A DNA stretch of 37,469 bases from Accumulibacter sp. Its GTDB lineage: Bacteria > Pseudomonadota > Gammaproteobacteria > Burkholderiales > Rhodocyclaceae. The stretch is taken from positions 1 to 37,469 of the forward strand of contig NZ_JAMTDV010000028.1 of NCBI RefSeq assembly GCF_023806565.1, given 5' to 3'. Of the stretch, positions 1 through 9,300 are shown piece by piece (position 1 is the first letter of the stretch; every line of letters begins with the position of its first letter). A program made the translations under genes and the position numbers. The notes beneath the pieces are model-generated. The model did no database searches. It was given only the letters and a program-made list of their open reading frames with translations, and was not told the origin of the DNA.

Positions 1-495
1 AGACCGTTCGCCATCGCCTGGGTAGCTATGCGGCATGAGCTGCGGCCTGCCGACCTCGGGGCGATCAACCGTAACCGGTCATTCGGCTGGAGATGGGTCG
101 GTTGCCGACAGCAAGCCACGAAAACTCAGTGGCCGCTTGTGGTCCTGGAGCGACCAGCTCGATGGGAAACCGCCGAGGCCGAGCATCACCGGCCGGGTCA
201 GACGGGAAGCAGTCGTTCACATTTTTTGGGCCACCGGCTGCCACCGACCCTTATGCAAAGCTTTCCATAAGGGTCGCTTTGCATAACGACCCATTGCTGC
301 CTGATGATGTTTACAAGCTCTTTGGCGGCTTCCTGATCCGCAAGCTGACGGACACTGTGACCTGGGCGCCGGCTGCAGCTCGGCCGGAGCTGACCTTGAA
401 CCTGCGATCCCAATCTGTCAGCAATGAGGTCGGTATGCTGTCATTCAACGGCGATTCATTCAGCCACCTCAACAAAACCTCATAGCCAAACGAAT
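1..495. other. Region without a convincing gene
   Basis: Open frames exist here (for example 93-485 on the plus strand), but none shows a recognisable domain, a good ribosome binding site or a signal peptide, and they overlap each other. The only structure I see is a small repeat cluster at 245-286. It may be the edge of an adjacent mobile or decayed region. Confidence 0.5.
245..286. repeat. Imperfect palindrome plus a third repeat copy
   Basis: Bases 245-260 and 261-276 form an adjacent inverted repeat of 16-bp arms (cgacccttatgcaaag / ctttccataagggtcg) with one mismatch. A third copy of the core ctttgcataa follows directly at 277-286 and is followed by cgaccc. Such clustered half-sites are typical of recombination or attachment sites, but no recombinase gene is in view, so the role is unknown. 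Confidence 0.55.
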
Positions 496-551
496 GCTGA
501 TTGAAACGTGATTTCCTGGTCACCTCCCTGTTGGTATGCGTCTCCTAAGAT
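496..551 (+). promoter_or_regulatory. Predicted CusR-type box and promoter (site 1)
   Basis: The element reads GCTGAT-N6-GTGATT at 496-513, the most degenerate plus-strand member of the family. GGTCAC follows at 518-523, and the -10-like hexamer TAAGAT lies at 546-551. The hexamer starts exactly 33 bp after the element ends, as at the other sites. The predicted transcript leads into the CopK-like gene at 612 with a leader of roughly 55 nt. There is no good -35, which is consistent with activator dependence. Confidence 0.55.
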
Positions 552-611
552 GGCATCACCGTCGGACGAGATATGCCCGATGGAATCAACCCATCTCACA
601 AGGAGTAAACC

Positions 612-911
612 ATGAAAACCAAGCTTGCCAAACTGGCCCTGATTGCGGTCTTGAGCACCTCAGGTGCGACAACCGCGTTTGCCGATGATGCTGCCCGTGC
701 CGAAGCGAAACAGGTTGTCGATCTGAAAAACGGGGCAACCCTTTACATCTTCAATGATGGGAAAATGGCGATCGAGGACCGGTACGGTCGTGCCACTCGA
801 ACGACTCCGGGCACGGAGGTAGAGACCAGTGATGGACGGAAAATCACGACGCAGAGTGACGAGGTCGCGCGTCTGAATTCCCTGATCAACAAAGGGCACA
901 AAGGAGGCTGA
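612..911 (+). CDS. CopK-like periplasmic protein lacking the Cu(I) methionines
   Basis: This 99-residue protein begins after a strong AAGGAG site and has a Sec signal peptide ending near TAFA (residue 24). The mature part follows the CopK pattern: a DLKNG strand, then FNDGKM, ETSDG and a GHKGG tail. CopK of Cupriavidus metallidurans binds Cu(I) in the periplasm through Met28, Met38, Met44 and Met54 of the mature protein. Here those positions are Ile54, Thr64, Val70 and Thr80, and only the equivalent of Met26 (Met52) remains. The fold is therefore probably kept but Cu(I) binding is probably lost. Its promoter, leader and signal peptide resemble those of the czcE-like gene at 24392, while the mature part resembles copK at 23894. 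Family assignment is firm; function is open. Confidence 0.8.
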   Translation: MKTKLAKLALIAVLSTSGATTAFADDAARAEAKQVVDLKNGATLYIFNDGKMAIEDRYGRATRTTPGTEVETSDGRKITTQSDEVARLNSLINKGHKGG

Positions 912-939
912 GGCTAAACAGCCGATTCCTCTGATCGTG

Positions 940-965
940 AAGCGGCTCCTTCGGGGGCTGCTTCC
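940..965 (+). terminator. Possible terminator hairpin after the CopK-like gene
   Basis: An 11-bp stem with two G-T pairs closes a TTCG tetraloop (gaagcggctcc / ggggctgcttc). It lies 29 bp after the stop codon at 911 and between convergent genes. The T-tract after it is poor (cgttt). The rest of 912-1167 shows nothing else. Confidence 0.4.
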
Positions 966-1167
966 GTTTGGCAGTAACGAGAAAGCAGTGAACGCATTTC
1001 CTGTCGCAGTTCGGTGCTGCTGGCCTGGACAAGCTTTGGCGAACATCTCGGGTGCAGTCCCTATGAACGCCGCAGCAACTTATCGTTGCGCCCCTGATGC
1101 ACAAACGCCCGGTATGCGGTCGACACACCGGCCATAACCCAGAAGTCTGTATCAAAGGCGGTCTTGG

Positions 1168-2556
1168 CTACATTTGCAGCTCAAATATGGTGACCCCATC
1201 GGCCGACCGAACCGATACGGATCCTCCATGCGCTTGAATGATCGAGCGTGTGAGCGCCAGCCCCAGACCAACTCCATCGGCAAGGCGTTTCCTTGAAGGG
1301 TCTGCCCGGTAGAAACGGTCAAAGAGACGCGGCAGATGTTCTGGCGAGATCGTCTCGCCGGAGTTTTCAACCTGGATCGTTGCCATTCGGTCTTCATTCT
1401 TGCCGATCTGAATTCGTACGTAACCTCCTCGGGGGGTATGCCCAAAGGCATTCGACAGCAAGTTGCCGATGGCTCTACGCAACATCAACCGGTCTCCGGT
1501 TACGGTAGCGCTCCCGTCTACAGTCAGAGCAACGCTGTTTTCCTCGGCGACAGCCTCGTAGAACGAGGCTAATCCTTCCGCCTCTGCCCGAAGATCAACG
1601 GCCTCGAGATTTGGTACCACGAGGTTATTGTCGGCCTTGGCGAGGAACAGCATGTCGGCGATCATTTTCGCCATGCGCTCCAGTTCCTCCGCGTTTGACG
1701 CAAGTACATCCTGATATTCGTCAATCGTCCTGACACGCAAGAGCATGACTTGGGTCTGCGTCAGCAGATTGCTCACCGGCGTTCGCAGTTCGTGGGCAAT
1801 ATCCGAGGAGAAATCCGACAACCGCCGGAAAGAATCCTCCAGACGGGCTAGCATCTGGTTCAGAGTCTCGGCAAGATCCACCAGTTCGATCGGGATCGAT
1901 TCGGTAGCTAACCTGGAGTGCAGGCGATCCGCTGTAATGGCCGCTGCCTCCAGCTTGATCGCGTGCAATGGCGCCAACCCGCGTCTGACAGCCACCCAGC
2001 CGAGAAATCCGGTCATGAGTGCAGCCAGAATCACGACAGACCATAATGTGAATCGAAACCAACTCATGAAGTGTTCGTGCTTCGATATGTCCGTCGCTAC
2101 GGCAACGACGGCAGGTTTCGCCCCCTCGATGCCGGTTTTGACCATCGCCGAAATCCCGCGCAGCGGTATGTGATCCGTCGATTTCCAGATGATCGGACCC
2201 GAGTTGGTCATATCAGGGCTTCGCGCAAGCAAGACCTGTGGAAACTCGGCACCACTGGTAACAAACAGGGTTTGTCCTGAAGGCGCCACCACAATGACCG
2301 CCAGGCCATGATGCCCCACCAGGGAGTCATCCAGTTGCTGTGGCAAAGCATCTAGGTCGCTTTGCGAATGAACCTTTTCCAGCGCGTGCCGGGTCAGTTC
2401 CAGTTTGCCGGTCAGTACCTCCATGTCCTGCACTTCGAAATGGTGCTCGACTGAATTGCCGATCAAAAGCCCAAGCACAAGCAGGACGGCGGTCGATGCC
2501 GAAGCGAATAGCAGCGTCAGGCGGAAAATGATGGATTTGCGTCCGGCTGATTTCAC
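1168..2556 (-). CDS. cusS: Heavy-metal sensor histidine kinase, CusS/CopS type
   Basis: A 462-residue inner-membrane sensor kinase. TM1 is near residues 10-32, a periplasmic sensor domain follows to about 165, TM2 is near 168-190, and a HAMP segment leads to the H-box with phospho-acceptor His255 (in IAHELRTP). The N-box ([10 protein letters not shown]) and G-boxes ([21 protein letters not shown]) of the ATPase domain are present, so it should be active. The periplasmic domain contains His residues but no obvious metal cluster. The start is GTG at 2556 and overlaps the cusR stop (GTGA), so the two are translationally coupled. CusS-type kinases respond to periplasmic Cu(I)/Ag(I); the copper genes around it fit this. 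Confidence 0.9.
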   Translation of the reverse strand: MKSAGRKSIIFRLTLLFASASTAVLLVLGLLIGNSVEHHFEVQDMEVLTGKLELTRHALEKVHSQSDLDALPQQLDDSLVGHHGLAVIVVAPSGQTLFVTSGAEFPQVLLARSPDMTNSGPIIWKSTDHIPLRGISAMVKTGIEGAKPAVVAVATDISKHEHFMSWFRFTLWSVVILAALMTGFLGWVAVRRGLAPLHAIKLEAAAITADRLHSRLATESIPIELVDLAETLNQMLARLEDSFRRLSDFSSDIAHELRTPVSNLLTQTQVMLLRVRTIDEYQDVLASNAEELERMAKMIADMLFLAKADNNLVVPNLEAVDLRAEAEGLASFYEAVAEENSVALTVDGSATVTGDRLMLRRAIGNLLSNAFGHTPRGGYVRIQIGKNEDRMATIQVENSGETISPEHLPRLFDRFYRADPSRKRLADGVGLGLALTRSIIQAHGGSVSVRSADGVTIFELQM

Positions 2557-3230
2557 TCGGCGATCTCCAACACATACCCCATTCCACGAACGGTGCGGAT
2601 CAGCTTGAGTTCGAAGTCTTCGTCGATCTTGAGCCGCAAACGCTTGATCGCCACCTCGATAACGTTGGTGTCACTGTCGAAGTTCATGTCCCACACCTGA
2701 GAGGCGATCAGCGAGCGCGGCAGCACTTCGCCCTGCCGTCGCAACAGCAATTCGAGCAGAGCGAACTCCTTCACCGTCAGGTCGATTCGCCTGCCGGCGC
2801 GGGTGACGCGCCGCCGCATCAGGTCGAGTTCTAGATCGGCTGCGCGCAGATACTCGGACTCCTTCGTCTTGCTGCCGCGCCGCAGATGGATACGCACGCG
2901 CGCCAACAGTTCGGCGAAAGCGAAGGGCTTCACCATGTAATCGTCCGCCCCTAACTCCAGGCCGTGCACACGATCCTGCACCTGATCGCGGGCCGTCAGG
3001 AACAATACCGGCATGTCCTTGCCGGCCCTGCGAATGCCCTGTAACACCGCCCAGCCGTCGATACCGGGCAGCATGACATCCAGTATCGCCAGGTCATAGG
3101 CATCGGTCTGAGCGAGATGCAACCCATCAAGGCCATCACGCGCCAGGTCGACAACGAACCCGGCTTCGGTCAGGCCTTGTCGCAGGTAATCCCCGGTTTT
3201 GATCTCGTCTTCGACCACCAGTATTTTCAT
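2553..3230 (-). CDS. cusR: OmpR-family response regulator, CusR/CopR type
   Basis: A 225-residue response regulator with a receiver domain (acidic pair in VVEDE, phospho-acceptor Asp51 in AILDVMLPG, conserved Lys in YMVKPFAF) and a C-terminal winged helix ending in [12 protein letters not shown] chose the ATG at 3230 because GGAG lies 6 nt upstream; longer readings would run into the promoter region. It forms an operon with cusS. Upstream at 3291-3308 is a perfect palindrome shared with the divergent Czc operon, so it may regulate itself. It is the only regulator in the window and the best candidate to bind the nine related sites. Confidence 0.92.
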   Translation of the reverse strand: MKILVVEDEIKTGDYLRQGLTEAGFVVDLARDGLDGLHLAQTDAYDLAILDVMLPGIDGWAVLQGIRRAGKDMPVLFLTARDQVQDRVHGLELGADDYMVKPFAFAELLARVRIHLRRGSKTKESEYLRAADLELDLMRRRVTRAGRRIDLTVKEFALLELLLRRQGEVLPRSLIASQVWDMNFDSDTNVIEVAIKRLRLKIDEDFELKLIRTVRGMGYVLEIAE

Positions 3231-3290
3231 GTGCATCTCCCGTGTTGCAATTTGGGCTATTCTGCGCCGGCAACTTAGGCAATCCCCCAA

Positions 3291-3346
3291 GATTACCGAA
3301 ATGTAATCTGAAGGTCAGCATGGCGTTAACTGGTGTTACGCAGAAT
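3291..3346 (+). promoter_or_regulatory. Predicted CusR-type box and promoter (site 2)
   Basis: This is the best member of the family: GATTAC-N6-GTAATC at 3291-3308, a perfect inverted repeat. GGTCAG follows at 3313-3318 and the -10-like CAGAAT starts at 3341, 33 bp after the palindrome. It drives the plus-strand Czc operon. On the minus strand a CAGAAT at 3259-3264 could serve cusRS, but its spacing (27) differs. Confidence 0.7.
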
Positions 3347-3449
3347 TCGCTCATCGTCGAACAGGAGCGAACGCTGTGGAAACTCATACTCGAAATCGTC
3401 AGGAAATTGCGGGCCGTCGCCTATTCCTGCTTCTTTCTTCCCGGCAGTC

Positions 3450-4709
3450 ATGAAACCCGTGAGGTTTCATCAATTCCGCCAACTGAGGCGAGCGGCAGTT
3501 TGCGCCACCGTACTGCTTGCCGGTCTATCCGTACAGGCGGCAGAAACGCCAAAATCCGGACTGGCGACAGCCGTCGAACAGGCCTGGCACTTGAACCCGC
3601 AAGCCGCCGGATTGGATGCCCGCGAGGCCGAAGCACGCGCAGCGCAGGATGTCGCGGCTGGGCTGACGCCCGAGCCAGGTTCGGTCAGCATCGGCAACTT
3701 GAACGACCGGTTCGACCGCAATCAGGGCAAGCAGGAATACGAGGTCGAACTGGCGGTGCCGTTGTGGCTGCCCGGCCAGAAAGCGGCGCGCGAAGCCGAG
3801 GCAAGCAGTCGCATTGACGAAGCCGTTGCCAGACGCACCGCCGTGCGTCTGGAGGTCAGCGGCGAAGTGCGGGAGGCATGGTGGGCGTTGGCCGCAGCCC
3901 GCAGTGCCAAGGTTCTGGCCTCGCGTCGTCTGGAAACCGCCCGCGCTTTGGAAACCGACGTCATGCGGCGCTACAAGGTGGGCGAACTGTCGCGCATCGA
4001 TGCCAACCTCGCGCAATCCGAGACCCATGCCGCCAATGCCGAATTGATCGAAGCGGAAGCAAACCTGCTCCAGGCCGAGCAGGCCGTACAAGTCCTTACT
4101 GGTTCTCCTGCCCCGAAGAATCTGGACGAAGAGTCGCCGACAACGCGACGACTGGCGGATGAAACCGGCGATTCAGCCGCATCTCATCCCTTGCTGGCTG
4201 TTACCGCCGCCGCCGCGCGCAGCGCCCGTGCGCGCGTCAAGGTCGCGGATGAGTCGCGTCGTGCCGCGCCGGAACTGACGCTGCGGGTCGTGCGCGAGCG
4301 GGACGACTTTGCCGACTCCTATTCCAACAACGTAGGCATCAAACTCAAGATCCCGTTCTCGTCCGGTTCGCAAGTACGTCGGGAAACGTCGGCGGCACAG
4401 GCCGAGGCGAATCAGTCCGATGCCGATTTGCTGCGTACCCACACCCGGGTCCGGCTCGACGCCGAGCGCGCGCAGCGCAACCTGCAATCGGCCGAACGCC
4501 AGTTCACCATGGCGCAGGAGCGCCGCCAGCTTTCCGCCGAGAACCTGCGCCTTGCCGAGAAAGCCTTTGCGCTAGGCGAATCCGATCTGACGACCTTGCT
4601 GCGCATTCGCTCCGCCGCCTTCGATGCCGATGCCTTTCTTGACCGCCAGCGCGTCGCCCGCGCCGCTGCGATATCGCGTTTGAACCAATCCATGGGGGTG
4701 CTGCCGTGA
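3450..4709 (+). CDS. TolC-family outer membrane efflux protein, CzcC type
   Basis: A 419-residue outer membrane channel of a tripartite heavy-metal pump. It has a signal peptide (about residues 1-30, ending near VQAAE) and then the long Ala/Glu/Arg-rich helices and repeated layout of the OEP family. The start at 3450 is preferred because an in-frame start at 3333 would lie upstream of the predicted -10 at 3341. The ribosome binding site is weak (ccggcag). The stop overlaps the next gene's GTG start. It should join the adaptor and pump encoded downstream to form a channel across both membranes. Confidence 0.85.
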   Translation: MKPVRFHQFRQLRRAAVCATVLLAGLSVQAAETPKSGLATAVEQAWHLNPQAAGLDAREAEARAAQDVAAGLTPEPGSVSIGNLNDRFDRNQGKQEYEVELAVPLWLPGQKAAREAEASSRIDEAVARRTAVRLEVSGEVREAWWALAAARSAKVLASRRLETARALETDVMRRYKVGELSRIDANLAQSETHAANAELIEAEANLLQAEQAVQVLTGSPAPKNLDEESPTTRRLADETGDSAASHPLLAVTAAAARSARARVKVADESRRAAPELTLRVVRERDDFADSYSNNVGIKLKIPFSSGSQVRRETSAAQAEANQSDADLLRTHTRVRLDAERAQRNLQSAERQFTMAQERRQLSAENLRLAEKAFALGESDLTTLLRIRSAAFDADAFLDRQRVARAAAISRLNQSMGVLP

Positions 4710-5227
4710 GACATGCTGTTGCCGTTGTTCTATTTTCCGTGGCCTTCTCGGCTTTTGGCCACGGTGGGGAGGATCACGGCGCACCGCCGCCCCCTGTTAC
4801 CCAGGCGGTCGAGCCCCGTGCCGCCGCAGCGACAGAGGAATTCGAAGTCGTCACGTCGCTCGAAGGCAAGAAGCTGGTGGTGTATGTGGATCGTTTCGCC
4901 AGTAACGAACCCGTGGTGCAGGCCAAGGTGGAAATCGAGGGTGCGGGGCTGAAGGGCGTGGCCAGCGAAACCACACCCGGAACCTACGTGCTCGATGTCG
5001 CCACACCGCTGCCGCCGGCCATGCACCCGCTGACCATCAGCGTCGAGGCCGGCGACAGTATCGATCTCCTCTGCGCCACACTGGACACCACCGCCTCCGT
5101 GACCACTGAGGTGCATACCCACGGCTGGCGCGAGTGGGTCGTCTGGGCTTTGCCCGGAGCGCTGCTGCTGATCACCGGAATATGGTTTGCCGTTCGGCGT
5201 CACAAACGCGCCAAGAAGGGGATTTGA
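4706..5227 (+). CDS. Periplasmic/membrane-anchored accessory protein of the Czc operon
   Basis: A 173-residue protein starting at GTG 4706, overlapping the czcC-like stop by 4 nt. It has an N-terminal signal peptide, a metal-ligand-rich start of the mature part (GHGGEDHG), a beta-rich middle region (about 40-130) with the look of an Ig-like domain, and one C-terminal membrane helix (about 147-165) followed by a basic tail. I do not recognise a named family. Its position between channel and adaptor genes suggests it assists or delivers metal to the pump. Confidence 0.75.
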   Translation: MRHAVAVVLFSVAFSAFGHGGEDHGAPPPPVTQAVEPRAAAATEEFEVVTSLEGKKLVVYVDRFASNEPVVQAKVEIEGAGLKGVASETTPGTYVLDVATPLPPAMHPLTISVEAGDSIDLLCATLDTTASVTTEVHTHGWREWVVWALPGALLLITGIWFAVRRHKRAKKGI

Positions 5228-6378
5228 TGATGCGCAAGATCGATTTGCATGTACTGGTGACCGCGCTGGCATTAAGTATGGTCACGGAGGCAGCCTTGGC
5301 TCACGGGAACGAAGATCACAGTCAGGACGCCAAGAAGAAGGCGCCGGCCGCTGTGTCGGCGGTAGGCACAACCGGGGTGACTGCAGCGCTGCAGCGGTTG
5401 GCCGACGGCAGTCTGTTCGTGCCGAAGCCGGTGCAACGCCAGCTCGGCTTGCGTACCCAGCCGGTGCGTATCGCCGAACTGGCGGCGACGGTCGAATTGA
5501 ATGGCCAGATTATTCCCGATCCGGAAACCAGCGGTCGGGTGCAGGCCATGTTCGCCGGCAGCGTCATCCCTGGCCCAAAGGGCATGCCGACGGCCGGAAG
5601 AAAGGTCGCCAAGGGCGAAGTCCTGGTCTACCTGCGACCGATCAGCGGTGCCATCGAGCGTGGCAACCAGAAAGCCAGCCTCGCAGAACTCGAAGCGCAA
5701 CTGGCCATCGCCAAGGGCAAGATGAAGCGCTTCGAGCAACTCGAAGGCGCCGTGCCGCAGAAGGAGATCGAGGCGGCGCGCATCGAGCATGCCGCCTTGC
5801 AGCAACGGCGGGCCTATGTCCGGGCCAGCATCGACTCCGCCGAACCCCTCGTGGCACCGGCAGCCGGCATCATCAGCGCCTCGCATCACTTGCTGGCCGG
5901 GCAGGTGGTCGACGCCAAGGAAGTGCTGTTTGAAATCGTCGATCCCGCCCGCCTCGCCGTGGAGGCGCTGGCTTACGATGTCGGCATCGCCAAGACACTG
6001 GTTTCCGCCAGCGCCTTGGCAGATCAAACGGCGCTGGACCTCAAGTTTGTCGGCGGCGGTCAGCAACTGCGCGAGCAGGCTTTGCCCCTGCTGTTTCGCA
6101 TCACAAACCGCAACGCGGCAGTGGCCGTCGGTCAGCCGGTCAAGGTGTTCGCCCGCACCGAGCAAGGCGTCAAGGGTGCGACTGCGCCGAGGACGGCACT
6201 GACACAAGTCGGTGCTGGCGAGACGGCGGTCTGGGTGCATATCGAGGCTGAGCGCTTCGTTGCCCGCCGGATTCGCCACCAGTCGCTCGATGCGGCCAAC
6301 GTCGCCATCCTCGACGGCCTGCATGACGGCGACCGCGTGGTGACCGTCGGCGCCGGGCTGCTCTCGCAGGTGCGCTGA
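5227..6378 (+). CDS. RND efflux periplasmic adaptor, CzcB type
   Basis: A 383-residue membrane-fusion protein. A signal peptide is followed by a His/Asp motif (AHGNEDH) and then the beta-barrel, lipoyl and hairpin order of the family: VELNGQIIPDPETSG near the start, a helical hairpin around residues 155-205, and a second lipoyl half (LVAPAAGIIS). It ends with the membrane-proximal domain (LDGLHDGDRVVTVGAG). The ATG at 5227 overlaps the previous stop and has AAGGGG before it; a second ATG follows at once. It links the pump at 6380 to the outer-membrane channel. It lacks the extra C-terminal CusF domain seen in the second adaptor at 28103. Confidence 0.88.
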   Translation: MMRKIDLHVLVTALALSMVTEAALAHGNEDHSQDAKKKAPAAVSAVGTTGVTAALQRLADGSLFVPKPVQRQLGLRTQPVRIAELAATVELNGQIIPDPETSGRVQAMFAGSVIPGPKGMPTAGRKVAKGEVLVYLRPISGAIERGNQKASLAELEAQLAIAKGKMKRFEQLEGAVPQKEIEAARIEHAALQQRRAYVRASIDSAEPLVAPAAGIISASHHLLAGQVVDAKEVLFEIVDPARLAVEALAYDVGIAKTLVSASALADQTALDLKFVGGGQQLREQALPLLFRITNRNAAVAVGQPVKVFARTEQGVKGATAPRTALTQVGAGETAVWVHIEAERFVARRIRHQSLDAANVAILDGLHDGDRVVTVGAGLLSQVR

Positions 6379-6379
6379 T

Positions 6380-9300
6380 ATGTTCGACTACATCGTTCAC
6401 ACCGCGCTCAAGCAGCGGTTGATCGTCCTCGGCATCTCACTGCTGCTGATCATCTACGGTGCGATCACCCTGCGGCAGATGCCGGTCGACGTCTTCCCCG
6501 ACCTCAACAAGCCAACGGTGACGCTGATGACCGAGGCCGGCGGCATGGCCCCTGAGGAGGTCGAGCAACTGGTGACCTTCCCGGTCGAATCGAGCATGAA
6601 CGGCATGCCGGGCGTGACGCGCGTCCGCTCGGTGTCAGGCATCGGTCTGTCGATCATCTATGTCGAATTCGAATGGGGTTCGGACATTTATCGCAACCGT
6701 CAGCAGATTGCCGAGCGGCTGAATCTGGTGCGCGAGGCCCTGCCGCCCGGCATCGTGCCGCAGCTCGGGCCGATCTCGTCGATCATGGGCGAGATTTTGC
6801 TGATCGCGCTCCCGGCCGATCCCGACAAGATCAGTCCGATGACCGTCCGCGAATACGCAGACTGGGTGATGCGTCCGCGTCTGCTGACGATTCCCGGTGT
6901 CGCCCAGGTCATCCCGATCGGTGGCGAGGTGCGGCAATACCGGGTGGAGATCAAGCCGGCACAGTTGCAGGCGCTGGGTATCGAGCGCGAGAAGCTGGAG
7001 GCCGCCCTGAAGGACTTCGGCGCCAACACCAGCGGCGGCTTTCTTGAAGCCCAGGGCCGCGAATACCTGATCCGCCAGATCGGCCGCAGCTCGCGCATTG
7101 AAAACCTGCAAAATCTCGTTGTGGCGACCAAGAATGGCCAGCCGATCCTGCTCCGGCAAGTGGCGGACGTGAAACTCGCCCCGGCCGTCAAGCGCGGCGA
7201 CGGCAGTTACAAGGGCAAGCCGGCAGTGATTTTGTCGGTGCAGAAACAGCCGGCTGCCGACAGCGTCCAGCTGACCCGCGAAGTCGAGAAAGCAATGGCC
7301 GAGCTCGGCAAGAGCCTGCCCAAGGGATTCGATACGCCGTCCTTCCTGTTCAAGCAGGCCGACTTCATCGAGCATTCGGTAAACAACGTTGAAGAGGCAC
7401 TACGCGACGGCGCCATCCTGGTGGCCGTGATCCTCTTCGTGTTCCTGCTCAATGTGCGCACCACGCTGATTTCGTTGATGGCGATTCCGGTGTCGCTGCT
7501 CGTTACGGCGCTGGTGTTCCATTACTTCGGCCTGTCGATCAACACCATGACGCTGGGCGGTTTGGCCATCGCCATCGGCGAGCTGGTGGATGACGCGGTG
7601 GTCGGCGTGGAGAACGTGTTGCGACGTCTGAAGCTGAACCGGGCCACTGATTCGCCGCGCCCGGTGGCGGAAGTCATCGCCGCCGCGACGCTGGAAGTGC
7701 GCTCCGCCATCGTCTATGCGACCGTGATCATCGTCCTGGTGTTCGTGCCGCTGTTCGTGCTGCCGGGCATCGAGGGCCGGCTGTTTACCCCGCTCGGCGT
7801 CGCCTACATCGTCTCGATTCTCGCCAGCATGATCGTTTCGGTAACGCTGACGCCGGTGATGGCCTACTACCTGCTGCCGCAGATGAAGCAGCTCCACGCC
7901 GGGGACAGCCCGTTGGTGATCTGGCTCAAGCGCTGGGATGCCAAGCTTCTGCATTGGTCGTTCGGTCATGCACGCCGCCTGCTGGCCGGGGCCGCGGCGC
8001 TGGTCATCATCGTCGCGGCGAGCGTGCCCTTCTTTCCGCGCTCCTTCCTGCCGCCTTTCAACGAGGGCACGCTGACGGTCAATGTCCTGCTCAATCCCGG
8101 TACCTCGCTCGCCGAATCCAACAGCATCGGCACTTTGGCCGAGCAACTGGTGATGCAAGTGCCCGAGGTCACGCAGCTCGGACGCCGCACCGGCCGCGCG
8201 GAGCTCGATGAGCATGCGGAAGGCGTGCACTACACCGAAATGGACGTCGACCTGAAAGCCTCGGCGCGCAGCCGTGAAGAGATCATTGCCGACATCCGGC
8301 AGCGTCTTGCCAGCCTGCCGGCCGCCTCCAACGTCGGCCAGCCAATTTCGCACCGGCTTGATCACCTCCTTTCCGGTGTGCGCGCCCAGATTGCGCTGAA
8401 GATCTACGGCGACGATCTCGATACCCTGCGCGGCCTGGCGGCCGAGATGCGCGACCGGCTGGCACGGATTCCCGGCGTCGCCGATCTGCAGATCGAAAAG
8501 CAGGTGCTGATCCCGCAGATCAAGATTCGCCTCGACTACGAGCAGGCAGCTCGCTACGGCGTGGCGCCCGGCAGTTTGTTGCGTGGGCTGGAACAGATGA
8601 TCGAGGGCGAGAAAATCACCCAGATCATCGAAGGCAACCGCCGCTTCGATCTATTGGTGCGCCTGCCGGAATCCGCGCGCGGGCCGCAGGCGCTGGCCGA
8701 CCTGTTGATCGAGACGCCAACGGGCTACGTCCCACTGTCCAAGATTGCCAGCGTCGAGGAAAGCGATGGTCCCAACCAGGTCAGCCGCGAAAACTCACGT
8801 CGCCGTATCGTGCTCTCGGCCAACACCGACGGCCGCGACATGTCAAAGGTGATCGCCGACATCCGCGCCGAGCTGGCCGCGAAGCCGCTCCCGGAGGGCT
8901 ATTTCACCGCGCTCGAAGGACAGTTCCAGGCGCAGGAGCAGGCTGCCAAACTCATCACCTTGCTGGCGCTGGTGTCGCTGACGATGATCTTCATGGTGCT
9001 CTACAGCCGCTACCGCTCGATGGCGCTGACACTGATCATCATGGGCAACATCCCGCTGGCGTTGATCGGCAGCGTGATCGCCTTGTGGATTTCCGGCCAG
9101 CCGCTGTCGGTCGCTGCGCTGGTCGGCTTCATCACCTTAACCGGCATCGCCACGCGCAATGGCATCCTCAAGATCAGTCATTACATCAATCTGTGCGCCT
9201 TCGAAGGCGAAACCTTCGGTCAGCACATGATCGTGCGCGGGTCGCTGGAGCGGCTCACCCCGGTGCTGATGACCGCGCTGGTCGCCGCCTTCGCGCTGAT

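Noticed and set aside
93-485. Plus-strand open frame of 130 codons at the left end
   Set aside because: It crosses the palindromic repeat cluster, has no domain, no good ribosome binding site and no matching neighbours.
3333-3449. Longer N-terminus for the CzcC-type gene
   Set aside because: An in-frame start at 3333 lies upstream of the predicted -10 at 3341, and the extra residues would hide the signal peptide that begins at 3450.
7400-8365. Minus-strand open frame (321 codons) opposite the first RND pump
   Set aside because: Antisense shadow of a complete pump gene, with biased composition and no domain.
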